From the NCBI RefSeq assembly GCF_000968535.2, contig NC_016112.1:4278001-4342000 (forward strand): 64,000 nucleotides of DNA, read 5' to 3'. This DNA is from Methylotuvimicrobium alcaliphilum 20Z. Its GTDB lineage: Bacteria; Pseudomonadota; Gammaproteobacteria; Methylococcales; Methylomonadaceae. This document shows, piece after piece, positions 9,325 through 15,235 of this stretch. Within the stretch, counting starts at the first letter, position 1; every line of letters starts with the position of its first letter. Below the pieces are notes generated by a model. The model made no database searches, was not told the DNA's origin, and saw only the letters and a list, made by a program, of their open reading frames with translations. The position numbers were made by a program, and so were the translations under genes.

Positions 9325-9627
9325 CTAGGATTGGTTTAGGTCAGGAAGTTGCAACAATCGTTCGCTCCGCCAAACCCTAACGACATGGATTTGCGGATTG
9401 TCCAACCAATAAACGACTCGAAAAGGCGGGTGGATAAGTTCGCGAATTTTGGGCTCGGCAAATTCCGGCACGATCCTGCCAATCTCGGGATGTTTGATCA
9501 GGACTTCAAGATGGGCAATGATCCCAGAAACAAACTTTTCGCCGATGTGCTCGATCCCCTGCTCCCGATAGTAGGTTTTGATGTCCATAAGATCGTTAAT
9601 GGCTGAATCGGCAAACAGTAGTTTCAT
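9325..9627 (-). CDS. RelE/ParE-family toxin
   Basis: This 100-aa protein has the compact ParE/RelE shape: LLFADSAINDLMDIKTYYRE at the N-terminus, GEKFVSGIIAHLEVLIKHPEIGRIVPE in the middle, and the characteristic end IRELIHPPFRVVYWL...IHVVRVWRSERLL. Relatives inhibit gyrase (ParE) or cleave mRNA on ribosomes (RelE); which applies here cannot be told. Its ATG follows the antitoxin stop TAA directly, so the two are translationally coupled. It ends 3 nt before cas1, placing the toxin in the cas transcription unit and raising the possibility that cas1-cas2 expression depends on this module. Confidence 0.9.
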   Translation of the reverse strand: MKLLFADSAINDLMDIKTYYREQGIEHIGEKFVSGIIAHLEVLIKHPEIGRIVPEFAEPKIRELIHPPFRVVYWLDNPQIHVVRVWRSERLLQLPDLNQS

Positions 9628-9897
9628 TTAGTCAATAGCTAACTTGGTTTTGACTTCCGCCAACTCCATGACTCGGCCATTTTTCACATCCATCAAGCCC
9701 TGGGCGACGGCTTTCATAAAGGCACGCTCTTCTTGATCTTTTTCGTAATCATCCAAATTTTGCACCACTGCGACTCCACGGCCCCGGCTGGTTAACAATA
9801 TAGGCCGATGGGTGTCTTTTACTTGATTAATCACCTTGGCCGGATTTATCTTTAAATCGCTTAGCGAAATAACATCTTCGGAAAATTTAGTTTGCAT
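9628..9897 (-). CDS. Phd/YefM-family antitoxin paired with the ParE/RelE toxin
   Basis: From the ATG at 9897 the protein has 89 aa: MQTKFSEDVISLSDLKINPA, then KVINQVKDTHRPILLTSRGRGVAVVQNLDDYEK. This is the Phd/YefM DNA-binding and dimerisation fold, followed by a flexible toxin-wrapping tail. The start is supported by AAGGATGAG just upstream. The reading frame remains open to 10020, adding 41 codons, but those look unrelated to an antitoxin N-terminus and are treated separately. It should neutralise the toxin encoded immediately downstream and repress its own promoter. Confidence 0.9.
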   Translation of the reverse strand: MQTKFSEDVISLSDLKINPAKVINQVKDTHRPILLTSRGRGVAVVQNLDDYEKDQEERAFMKAVAQGLMDVKNGRVMELAEVKTKLAID

Positions 9898-10020
9898 CTG
9901 CTCATCCTTACTGATTTTAAGACCGGATTTTAGCACCTGTTTACTGGTGCTGTTTGATTCTACGAAGATCGACAGTAAATCAGACAAGGTCGGCACGGAT
10001 AGCCAGACCGAAGAGTTCAT
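9898..10020 (-). pseudogene. possible N-terminal remnant of a ParE/RelE toxin
   Basis: The 41 codons upstream of the Phd-like start remain in frame and begin with an ATG overlapping the stop of the preceding antitoxin (ATGA), as a partner toxin would. The start SSVWLSVPTLSDLLSIF resembles the S-x-x-A-L-x-D-L-x-x-I opening of ParE-type toxins, after which similarity vanishes. One reading is that a deletion removed the rest of the toxin and joined its stub to the next antitoxin. The evidence is short and this is a tentative call. Confidence 0.3.
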
Positions 10021-10292
10021 ATCAATCCGCGGCGCTGGCGTAGCCTTGCGAATGCCTCTTGACTGGAGACGGTCTTTCCTTCTACTGCCGCCTGTTGGCT
10101 TTGGGTCAACAACTTTAGCAACGCCAGCGTTTCTTGGGTTTGTTCATAATCGGCGACCGATTGAATCACCATGGCCGCTTCACCGTTTTGAGTGATAACC
10201 GGCGGTTGATGGTCGGTTTTGAGTTTTTCGATCACCTCGGCGGCATTGGCTTTTAAGTAACTGATGGGTTTTATATTTTCGGACAATTTCAT
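10017..10292 (-). CDS. orphan Phd/YefM-family antitoxin
   Basis: From the ATG at 10292 the protein has 91 aa: MKLSENIKPISYLKANAAEV, IEKLKTDHQPPVITQNGEAAMVIQSVADYEQT, then a charged tail rich in Gln and Arg. This is a clear Phd/YefM antitoxin, distinct in sequence from the neighbour at 9628. No intact toxin follows; the stop overlaps the ATG of the presumed toxin stub. It may survive as a solitary antitoxin guarding against a toxin elsewhere, or simply be decaying. Confidence 0.85.
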   Translation of the reverse strand: MKLSENIKPISYLKANAAEVIEKLKTDHQPPVITQNGEAAMVIQSVADYEQTQETLALLKLLTQSQQAAVEGKTVSSQEAFARLRQRRGLI

Positions 10293-10425
10293 TCTGCATA
10301 CTCGCAAATAAGTCTAAATTTCAGACCGGATTAGATCATCACCAGCAACCTAACGAACTCTAAGCCGGAGCCCAAGGCCGTTACCATATTCGCTTGGCGT
10401 CGAGTGATAATTTGCAAAGTCGCCC

Positions 10426-10542
10426 TCACAACACATCGTTAATCCGCAGTAACGTCATGCCGCAGACTACAGCGGCTTCGGCTTGTGTATATTGATTGAC
10501 CTGAATGCGTTGTAATAATTTCACATGAGCTTGCTTGTACAT
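10426..10542 (-). pseudogene. XRE-type helix-turn-helix antitoxin remnant (38 aa)
   Basis: A 38-codon ORF starts at an ATG overlapping the PIN-toxin stop (ATGA) and ends with TGA at 10426. It reads MYKQAHVKLLQRIQVNQYTQ, then AEAAVVCGMTLLRINDVL. The part Y-T-Q-A-E-A-A-x-x-x-G-M-T-x-x-R-I-N-D-V-L is the helix-turn-helix of small XRE/HigA-like antitoxins (TQAEAA..LGVTQPRISDLL). The rest of such a protein is missing, so it is either a truncated gene or a micro-ORF. Nothing else is visible between 10293 and 10425. Confidence 0.55.
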
Positions 10543-10973
10543 CAGGAATCCGGAAACAAAAGATTTTGAAAGGGTTTGCGATTTTTCCAACGGTAGGTTT
10601 GAAAGTCTCGCATATCGGTAGAAAGAATGCGTCCGTGACCCAATTCTTCCGCCAAAATAACCAACGAGGCGTCGGCTAAATCCATCGGCAAGTCGGCGTA
10701 TTTTTGCATCAACACTATCATCCGTTTCAAGTGAGCGGGACGCAGTTCGTAAATGTCGAACAAGCCTTCATCGTATGTCGAGAGAAATGCACAAGCTTGA
10801 TTTTGCCCCAATCTCGATTGCAAAAAATAGCTGGTTTCCGTTATGACTGGCCAAGTCGAAACCAAACCGGCATCAATCCGGCCAAGCATATCAACGGCTT
10901 TAAGATGATATGAGTCATCCTTGTTGAGCAACGCATACCAAAAACCGGTATCAGCGATGACCCAGTTTTTCAT
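10542..10973 (-). CDS. PIN-domain (VapC-like) toxin
   Basis: From the ATG at 10973 the protein has 143 aa: MKNWVIADTGFWYALLNKDD, with Asp in the first PIN acidic position (IADTGF). Further acidic residues lie in WPVITETSYFL and MDLADASLVILAEEL, and the end ILSTDMRDFQTYRW carries the fourth. PIN toxins are Mg-dependent RNases, typically cutting tRNA or rRNA. The start lies inside the antitoxin gene (23-nt overlap), the standard coupling for VapBC pairs. A decayed second copy of its C-terminus lies at 11309-11385. Confidence 0.88.
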   Translation of the reverse strand: MKNWVIADTGFWYALLNKDDSYHLKAVDMLGRIDAGLVSTWPVITETSYFLQSRLGQNQACAFLSTYDEGLFDIYELRPAHLKRMIVLMQKYADLPMDLADASLVILAEELGHGRILSTDMRDFQTYRWKNRKPFQNLLFPDS

Positions 10974-11208
10974 CGATATATTCTGCGACATATTCTTTAT
11001 ACCGGACCGAACCATCGCTTGGCCCATGGCCTATGCCGGCCAACTTATCGATTAACATCCGGTTTTTTTCTGCGCCCGATAATTCCGTTTTTTCATAAAG
11101 TAAATCCAAGGCAATTTTGATGATTTCCGTCGTATTCAGATTCGTTTTCCGTTGTATGGCTTTCAGTTTCTGTTCGTAATCTTCGTCAATTCGAGCGGTA
11201 ATACGCAT
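10951..11208 (-). CDS. ribbon-helix-helix antitoxin of the PIN toxin
   Basis: This 85-aa protein begins MRITARIDEDYEQKLKAIQR, then KTNLNTTEIIKIALDLLYEK, an Arc/MetJ-type ribbon-helix-helix for dimeric operator binding. Its acidic, partly disordered tail (GPSDGSVRYKEYVAEYIDEKLGHR) would bind the toxin. An AGGAG site lies 9 nt upstream of the ATG. It overlaps the toxin gene and would repress the pair. Confidence 0.88.
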   Translation of the reverse strand: MRITARIDEDYEQKLKAIQRKTNLNTTEIIKIALDLLYEKTELSGAEKNRMLIDKLAGIGHGPSDGSVRYKEYVAEYIDEKLGHR

Positions 11209-11308
11209 TTCAAATCTCCTATGCGACTCTTTGTCGGTCGACTATAACACTAAGCCCTCGGCAACAGAAAGCAAGCCGCAGCCGACGGATTTGAGCGGGC
11301 GAAGCATC

Positions 11309-11385
11309 AGAAACCGGTTTTGAAAAGGTTTATGATTTTTCAACGGTAGGCTTGAAAGTCTCGGATATCAATGGAGAGAATATCA
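11309..11385 (-). pseudogene. decayed C-terminal remnant of a second PIN toxin
   Basis: The minus strand reads I-L-S-I-D-I-R-D-F-Q-A-Y-R-stop-K-I-I-N-L-F-K. This matches ILSTDMRDFQTYRWKNRKPFQNL, the C-terminus of the intact PIN toxin at 10542, at both nucleotide and protein level, but with Trp changed to a stop. The remainder of the gene is gone. It directly follows the damaged antitoxin at 11383, preserving the antitoxin-toxin order of the intact pair. Confidence 0.7.
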
Positions 11386-11649
11386 ATTGATACCGTGCTT
11401 TTCCTTCAAGCCGTTATAAAGATAGTCTTTATAGTTTTCCGACAAATCTTCCGGCCCTTCGGCTCACCCGACAAAATTGCTTTCCAACAAAGCCTTCATC
11501 TTGGCGCCGGAGTGAGTTTTTTGCCTTAACGACTCGGCTTTTTCCGCCAGCAGTTCCTTGATAATCCGGGTTACGGTTTCGCCGGTTTGTTCCTGGATAA
11601 AAAGTAAGTCTTGTTCGCTTTGATCGTCTAATCTGGCATTGATTTTCAT
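11383..11649 (-). pseudogene. ribbon-helix-helix antitoxin interrupted by an in-frame stop
   Basis: It starts MKINARLDDQSEQDLLFIQE, then QTGETVTRIIKELLAEKAES, an RHH domain like its neighbour at 10951. A TGA occurs after residue 61 (SNFVG). Reading through it, the frame continues AEGPEDLSENYKDYLYNGLK, then EKHGIN-stop, which matches the toxin-binding tail of such antitoxins. Thus one nonsense mutation has removed the tail. The 61-aa DNA-binding part could still be made and act as a repressor. Confidence 0.75.
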
Positions 11650-11689
11650 ATTCGCCGCCTACATTCGGCATGCCGTGCCGACTATATCA

Positions 11690-12310
11690 TCAAACTTTGG
11701 CTACCGACAGCAAGCCGCAGCCGAAGGCTTTGGCCGGGCCGATACCTTGTTGGACTTGCCCAATAAATTTATCCGGTTCTTGTACGATCAAAACACCTTC
11801 AAATGTAACAGGTACAATCTTGCCGCTGTGACCTTTTGGATTTTCTTCATCTTTTTTATAAAAGTACAACGGAGGGCAAGGACGAATAACCAAACTATCG
11901 AGCTGCGCCCATGACTGCAGTTTGCGTTCTAGCCAATTTTGACGGTCTTCATCTTTTATCAGGGGCACACGATTAGATTTAATTTCCCCTTTTTTATTTT
12001 TTCTCTCTTGCTCATCTTTTATGGTTCTAACCGGATTGGCAACCAGCAAGAAACGCAAGCGCTGGTTTTTAATTATGATTAATGGAAGCTCTCGCGTAGC
12101 CAGCAAATTGACCTGTTTATTTCCAACACTTGGCGCTATTTCAGACTGCATCAAAATAGATGCACCTACACCCACTTGTTGCTGCTCAACTCGAAATAAA
12201 AAGCTGCGCACTTTATCGTCTTGACCTGGAAACAATTTCCATAAGTCTTGATGTATCTGGTAGATATTTTTCGGTTTTTTAAAATCAATGAATACTTTAC
12301 TCAGGTACAT
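11690..12310 (-). CDS. cas6e: Cas6e (CasE/Cse3), crRNA-processing endoribonuclease
   Basis: The product has 206 aa. The catalytic His is visible as H20 (KNIYQIHQDLWKLFP), the same position as in E. coli Cas6e. The C-terminal glycine-rich loop reads GIGPAKAFGCGLLSVA, typical of RAMP-fold Cas6 proteins. RSFLFRVEQ is the beta strand after the active-site helix. It cuts pre-crRNA at the base of the repeat hairpin (CCCCACG/CGTGGGG here) and stays bound to the 3' hairpin in Cascade. Its start overlaps the end of cas5e by 14 nt. A lysine-rich insertion (KDEQERKNKKGEIKSNRVPL) is visible mid-protein. Downstream comes the toxin-antitoxin block rather than cas1. Confidence 0.96.
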   Translation of the reverse strand: MYLSKVFIDFKKPKNIYQIHQDLWKLFPGQDDKVRSFLFRVEQQQVGVGASILMQSEIAPSVGNKQVNLLATRELPLIIIKNQRLRFLLVANPVRTIKDEQERKNKKGEIKSNRVPLIKDEDRQNWLERKLQSWAQLDSLVIRPCPPLYFYKKDEENPKGHSGKIVPVTFEGVLIVQEPDKFIGQVQQGIGPAKAFGCGLLSVAKV

Positions 12311-12989
12311 ACTTGTCTCCCGAACCTAAAATATAAATTTTTCGGTTGTTAAATTGGCGCACGTTAGTAGCAAATAAGGGTTGATCACGCACCATCATTG
12401 GTGTACCACCGTCCAATGCTATTTCACTGTAAAGCGTACCTTGATAGGGCTCAATTAAACTCAGGGCTGCTTGTACATTGTGTGCGCTCACGACTGTTTC
12501 GTATAGAGGGCTTTGTATTGGACAAGAACGCCGTCCTAGAAACGGTGTGTAAACCGGCTTTTTGATTGCCTGCTTGATTCGCTCCAGGTCATAATCAGTA
12601 TTTTCTGAAAAAGCTAGCGCTACTGTAAATTCAGCATCGCAAAGATATTCGCGCCTTGAAACTATTGCTTCAGGCCTAGCTTTTCCGTCAACCTTTCTTG
12701 CATGTTGCACAGTATGAAAATCAGTGATTTTTTGCATTGACACGAGTTTGTCTTCTGCGCCTTTCCGCTGGGCAATTTTGCGTTTATTAACCCGAACTGT
12801 CAGTTGAAAACTCTTATCCAGTTTTTTTAAGGATTTTATTTCTTCGCGCTCGATGCCAAGACACGCACCTAACAAGCCGACAATCGCGCTACGCGTTGGA
12901 AATATTAAGCTGGGGCGATAATCTTCATAAGTATGTCCTCCCCAAGCCTGCATAGCGCCTTGCAATTTAATGATAAGGTAATCCTGCAT
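12297..12989 (-). CDS. cas5e: Cas5e (CasD), Cascade 5'-handle subunit
   Basis: The 230-aa product opens MQDYLIIKLQGAMQAWGGHT, then YEDYRPSLIFPTRSAIVGLLGACLGIEREE. This is the conserved Cas5 N-terminal RAMP region (W-G, then R-P-T-x-S-x-x-x-G-L-L-G). TPFLGRRSCPIQSPLYE is a further Cas5e signature. It caps the crRNA 5' handle and contacts Cse1 and the first Cas7. It is separated from cas7e by 3 nt and overlaps cas6e. Confidence 0.96.
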   Translation of the reverse strand: MQDYLIIKLQGAMQAWGGHTYEDYRPSLIFPTRSAIVGLLGACLGIEREEIKSLKKLDKSFQLTVRVNKRKIAQRKGAEDKLVSMQKITDFHTVQHARKVDGKARPEAIVSRREYLCDAEFTVALAFSENTDYDLERIKQAIKKPVYTPFLGRRSCPIQSPLYETVVSAHNVQAALSLIEPYQGTLYSEIALDGGTPMMVRDQPLFATNVRQFNNRKIYILGSGDKYVPE

Positions 12990-12992
12990 GAT

Positions 12993-14243
12993 CTATACCT
13001 TGCCGTCATTTTGTAACCATTGCTCCAACTCGGCTAAGGTTTTCATGCGTTGGGTGGATGGTAAAGCACAATTTTCACTACTGAAAAAAACAGTCATGTC
13101 TTTAAAACCGTAAATATCATCAGTTTTTTGTTTATATTCGCAAAAAGCATCAATTGATGGTTTACGAAAACCACCTTTTTGTCCTCTTGCAACAGGTTCT
13201 TCAAAAGCATTGGCTAAGGAAATAGGCATATCACTCAACGATACACAGGCAAAATCGGTAAGATTAAATGCGGCAAAACTATTTTGTTTAGCGGATGGAA
13301 TAGTGGTGGCTAGTAAATGTAAAAAATGTTTGGCGATTTCCAATGCCCGCGCACGGTCAACACCCAGGTTTTTTTGCAACAGCGACAGGTTAAGGCTAGC
13401 GTAACGGTAAAAAACACCGGCGCTGAATTCTTGGGTATCCAAGTGGCCTGAACCTGTTTCACCGGAGTCTTGAATCAAATCGTCAACTGCCGTAAACCAA
13501 TCAATATCGCCATCGACGGTATGCGTAGTGATGGCATGGGCGACCGCCATTGCGCCGTCAACTTTGCTCATAAGGCCATCGGTTGTCATACGCCCAAACA
13601 GGGCAATGTCCACGGCGGAAGCGAGGGCGTTGTTGATGGCTTCGGCTTTCTCCTTCAATTGTTTTTCTATTTTTTTGTTAATCGCTTTCTCTATTAAATC
13701 CTCTAAGTTCTCTTTCTTCTTTTTTGTATCTTCAATCTTTTTCATTTCATCCGCTGATAAGCCTTCATTTTTAACTGCTTTGATGACACGGCAAATTTCC
13801 CTAATTTCATTGCTTACCCAAGGCGCAACGGCAATTTTTTTGCTGGCTTTCTTGGCCGCCCCTTTTTCAGCTGGATCATCGCCATTGTCTGACGCGTCGG
13901 CTTCGCCAGCAGTCGCTTTAGCAGTTTTCACAAAGCGGTCAATTGCTTCGCTAACAAAAGCGGGCTCAAATTCGTCACTTAGTTCTTCAATAAACTTCTC
14001 GTTCAACTTGCTTAAATCGCGGGTGCGGATAGACGGTTCTCCCAAGTTTTGCTGCCAATAATTGTTGCTATGTTCTTGCAAACGGGGCTTGCGCATTTCC
14101 CGCTTCAAACTCTGGCTGGAAATCCGCACCCGTCGCGTGCCGCCAAAAACAGCGGTTTTTTGCATCCCCATATCATCACGATTTAGGCAGGAGGAATTAT
14201 GAGAAATCAGGATGTGGTAATTGACGAAGTTTTTATCAGACAT
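12993..14243 (-). CDS. cas7e: Cas7e (CasC), Cascade backbone subunit with a long charged insertion
   Basis: The N-terminus (FVNYHILISHNSSCLNRDD, then KTAVFGGTRRVRISSQSLKR) and the core (ALFGRMTTDG, AVAHAITTHTVDGDIDWFTA, GSGHLDTQEFSAGVFYRYAS) are diagnostic for Cas7e, six copies of which coat the crRNA. The protein has 416 aa against about 363 in E. coli. The extra length is a low-complexity, Ala/Asp/Lys-rich segment around residues 107-140 and a Lys/Glu coiled-coil-like stretch around 165-205 (KKIEDTKKKKENLEDLIEKA). An AAGGAA site precedes the start, and the first codons overlap the DUF2442 gene by 8 nt. Confidence 0.96.
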   Translation of the reverse strand: MSDKNFVNYHILISHNSSCLNRDDMGMQKTAVFGGTRRVRISSQSLKREMRKPRLQEHSNNYWQQNLGEPSIRTRDLSKLNEKFIEELSDEFEPAFVSEAIDRFVKTAKATAGEADASDNGDDPAEKGAAKKASKKIAVAPWVSNEIREICRVIKAVKNEGLSADEMKKIEDTKKKKENLEDLIEKAINKKIEKQLKEKAEAINNALASAVDIALFGRMTTDGLMSKVDGAMAVAHAITTHTVDGDIDWFTAVDDLIQDSGETGSGHLDTQEFSAGVFYRYASLNLSLLQKNLGVDRARALEIAKHFLHLLATTIPSAKQNSFAAFNLTDFACVSLSDMPISLANAFEEPVARGQKGGFRKPSIDAFCEYKQKTDDIYGFKDMTVFFSSENCALPSTQRMKTLAELEQWLQNDGKV

Positions 14244-14493
14244 TTAGGGTTCCTTGTGATTGTAATAATTCATGCAGAAATTCAGGGGCTAAATCAGCGC
14301 CATTGGGCCAAACAATAGTATCGAGTTCTTTATCTAATTTGACTTGGTTGAACACATTCAAATCTTTAAGCGGTTCAAACATACCTCCCCACAATTCGTT
14401 GCTTAAATCGACAACGCCTTCTACGTCATCGTTAAATTTGAGCCATATTCGGTAATCTTGCAGATGCTTGGCATCGATAACGTGTAATATCAT
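14236..14493 (-). CDS. DUF2442-family small protein embedded in the cas operon
   Basis: From the ATG at 14493 the protein has 85 aa: MILHVIDAKHLQDYRIWLKF, then NDDVEGVVDLSNELWGGMFEPLKD, and a terminal block VWPNGADLAPEFLHELL. This is the DUF2442 pattern (Y-x-L-x-V-x-F-x-D-G...V-D-L...; W-x-x-G-x-D-x-x-P-E-x-L). GGAG lies 9 nt upstream. It starts 5 nt after the DUF4160 stop and overlaps cas7e by 8 nt. DUF2442 and DUF4160 genes commonly sit side by side and behave like a two-gene cassette; a toxin-antitoxin role has been suggested by genomic context but I know of no firm biochemical assignment. Neither is part of standard I-E Cascade. Confidence 0.88.
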   Translation of the reverse strand: MILHVIDAKHLQDYRIWLKFNDDVEGVVDLSNELWGGMFEPLKDLNVFNQVKLDKELDTIVWPNGADLAPEFLHELLQSQGTLNV

Positions 14494-14498
14494 TGCGG

Positions 14499-14762
14499 TT
14501 ACTCCAAAGGGGCTATTTCTTTTAAAGGCTCGCGTTGTTGACAGTAACGCCAATTTTCAAATAGTTCTTCCTGATGCAAATCCAACCATTCCAACACATG
14601 TTTTAACGCTCGTTTTGGGAACTTACCCTCAACAATGCCGCCATCGATGGTGACGATAATTTCGTACTCGCCGTATTTGGCATGGAAGTGGGGCGGGCTG
14701 TGATCTGACCAATACATGGTAATAATGATGCCTAAAAAACGGCTGATGATAGGCATGATCAA
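14499..14762 (-). CDS. DUF4160-family small protein embedded in the cas operon
   Basis: This 87-aa protein carries the DUF4160 signature: MPIISRFLGIIITMYWSDHS then PPHFHAKYGEYEIIVTIDGG, followed by FPKRALKHVLEWLDLHQEEL. The histidine-rich core D-H-x-P-P-H-F-H-A is the family hallmark. It overlaps the cse2 stop by 4 nt (ATGA-like) and is followed after 5 nt by its usual partner DUF2442. Both are thus translated from the Cascade transcript between cse2 and cas7e. Its function is unknown. Confidence 0.88.
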   Translation of the reverse strand: MIMPIISRFLGIIITMYWSDHSPPHFHAKYGEYEIIVTIDGGIVEGKFPKRALKHVLEWLDLHQEELFENWRYCQQREPLKEIAPLE

Positions 14763-15235
14763 ACCTCTGTTGTTTCTTGGGTTTGGGATGATAAGGAAAT
14801 ATAAAAATCACGCATCAATTGGTGCTTGTTCTTTTTCCCCCAATAAAACAGAAGATTACCCAGCTCTGTCCAGTCGGCATAAGCAATGGGTTTTATTTGT
14901 TGCACAACCCGCCTTAACTGAATCAAATCATCAGGAGATTCTCTACGTACCACTAAAAACAAGCGTTTCTCGCTAATGCCATGCTCTTGTAATGATCTGC
15001 CGAGTGGTGTGCCATTAGTTCGCTGTTGCACCCAAGGTAAAAAATAAACCACCTGCGCTGCCTGTTTTTCGTGTTGTTTTAATTGAAATTTAGTCGCGTT
15101 GATTAATTGATAGAACGCAGCAATTCCCGGCATATCATCAGGACTGGTTGTACGCCGTAACATGGCCTTCTGGCCGTTATCCAGTTGCTTATAGCGTTCT
15201 ACTAACTTTAAATAATCATTTTCCGGCTTAGTCAT
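14759..15235 (-). CDS. cse2: Cse2 (CasB, Cas11e), Cascade small subunit
   Basis: The product has 158 aa and is all-helical in character. KAMLRRTTSPDDMPGIAAFY near residue 24 is the conserved Cse2 region (L-R-R-a-x-x...P-a-f-y), and VYFLPWV, RLFLVVRRESPDDLIQLRRV and MRDFYISL follow. Two copies stabilise the R-loop along the Cas7 backbone. It overlaps cse1 by 8 nt. Downstream, instead of cas7e, comes the DUF4160-DUF2442 pair. Confidence 0.93.
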   Translation of the reverse strand: MTKPENDYLKLVERYKQLDNGQKAMLRRTTSPDDMPGIAAFYQLINATKFQLKQHEKQAAQVVYFLPWVQQRTNGTPLGRSLQEHGISEKRLFLVVRRESPDDLIQLRRVVQQIKPIAYADWTELGNLLFYWGKKNKHQLMRDFYISLSSQTQETTEV

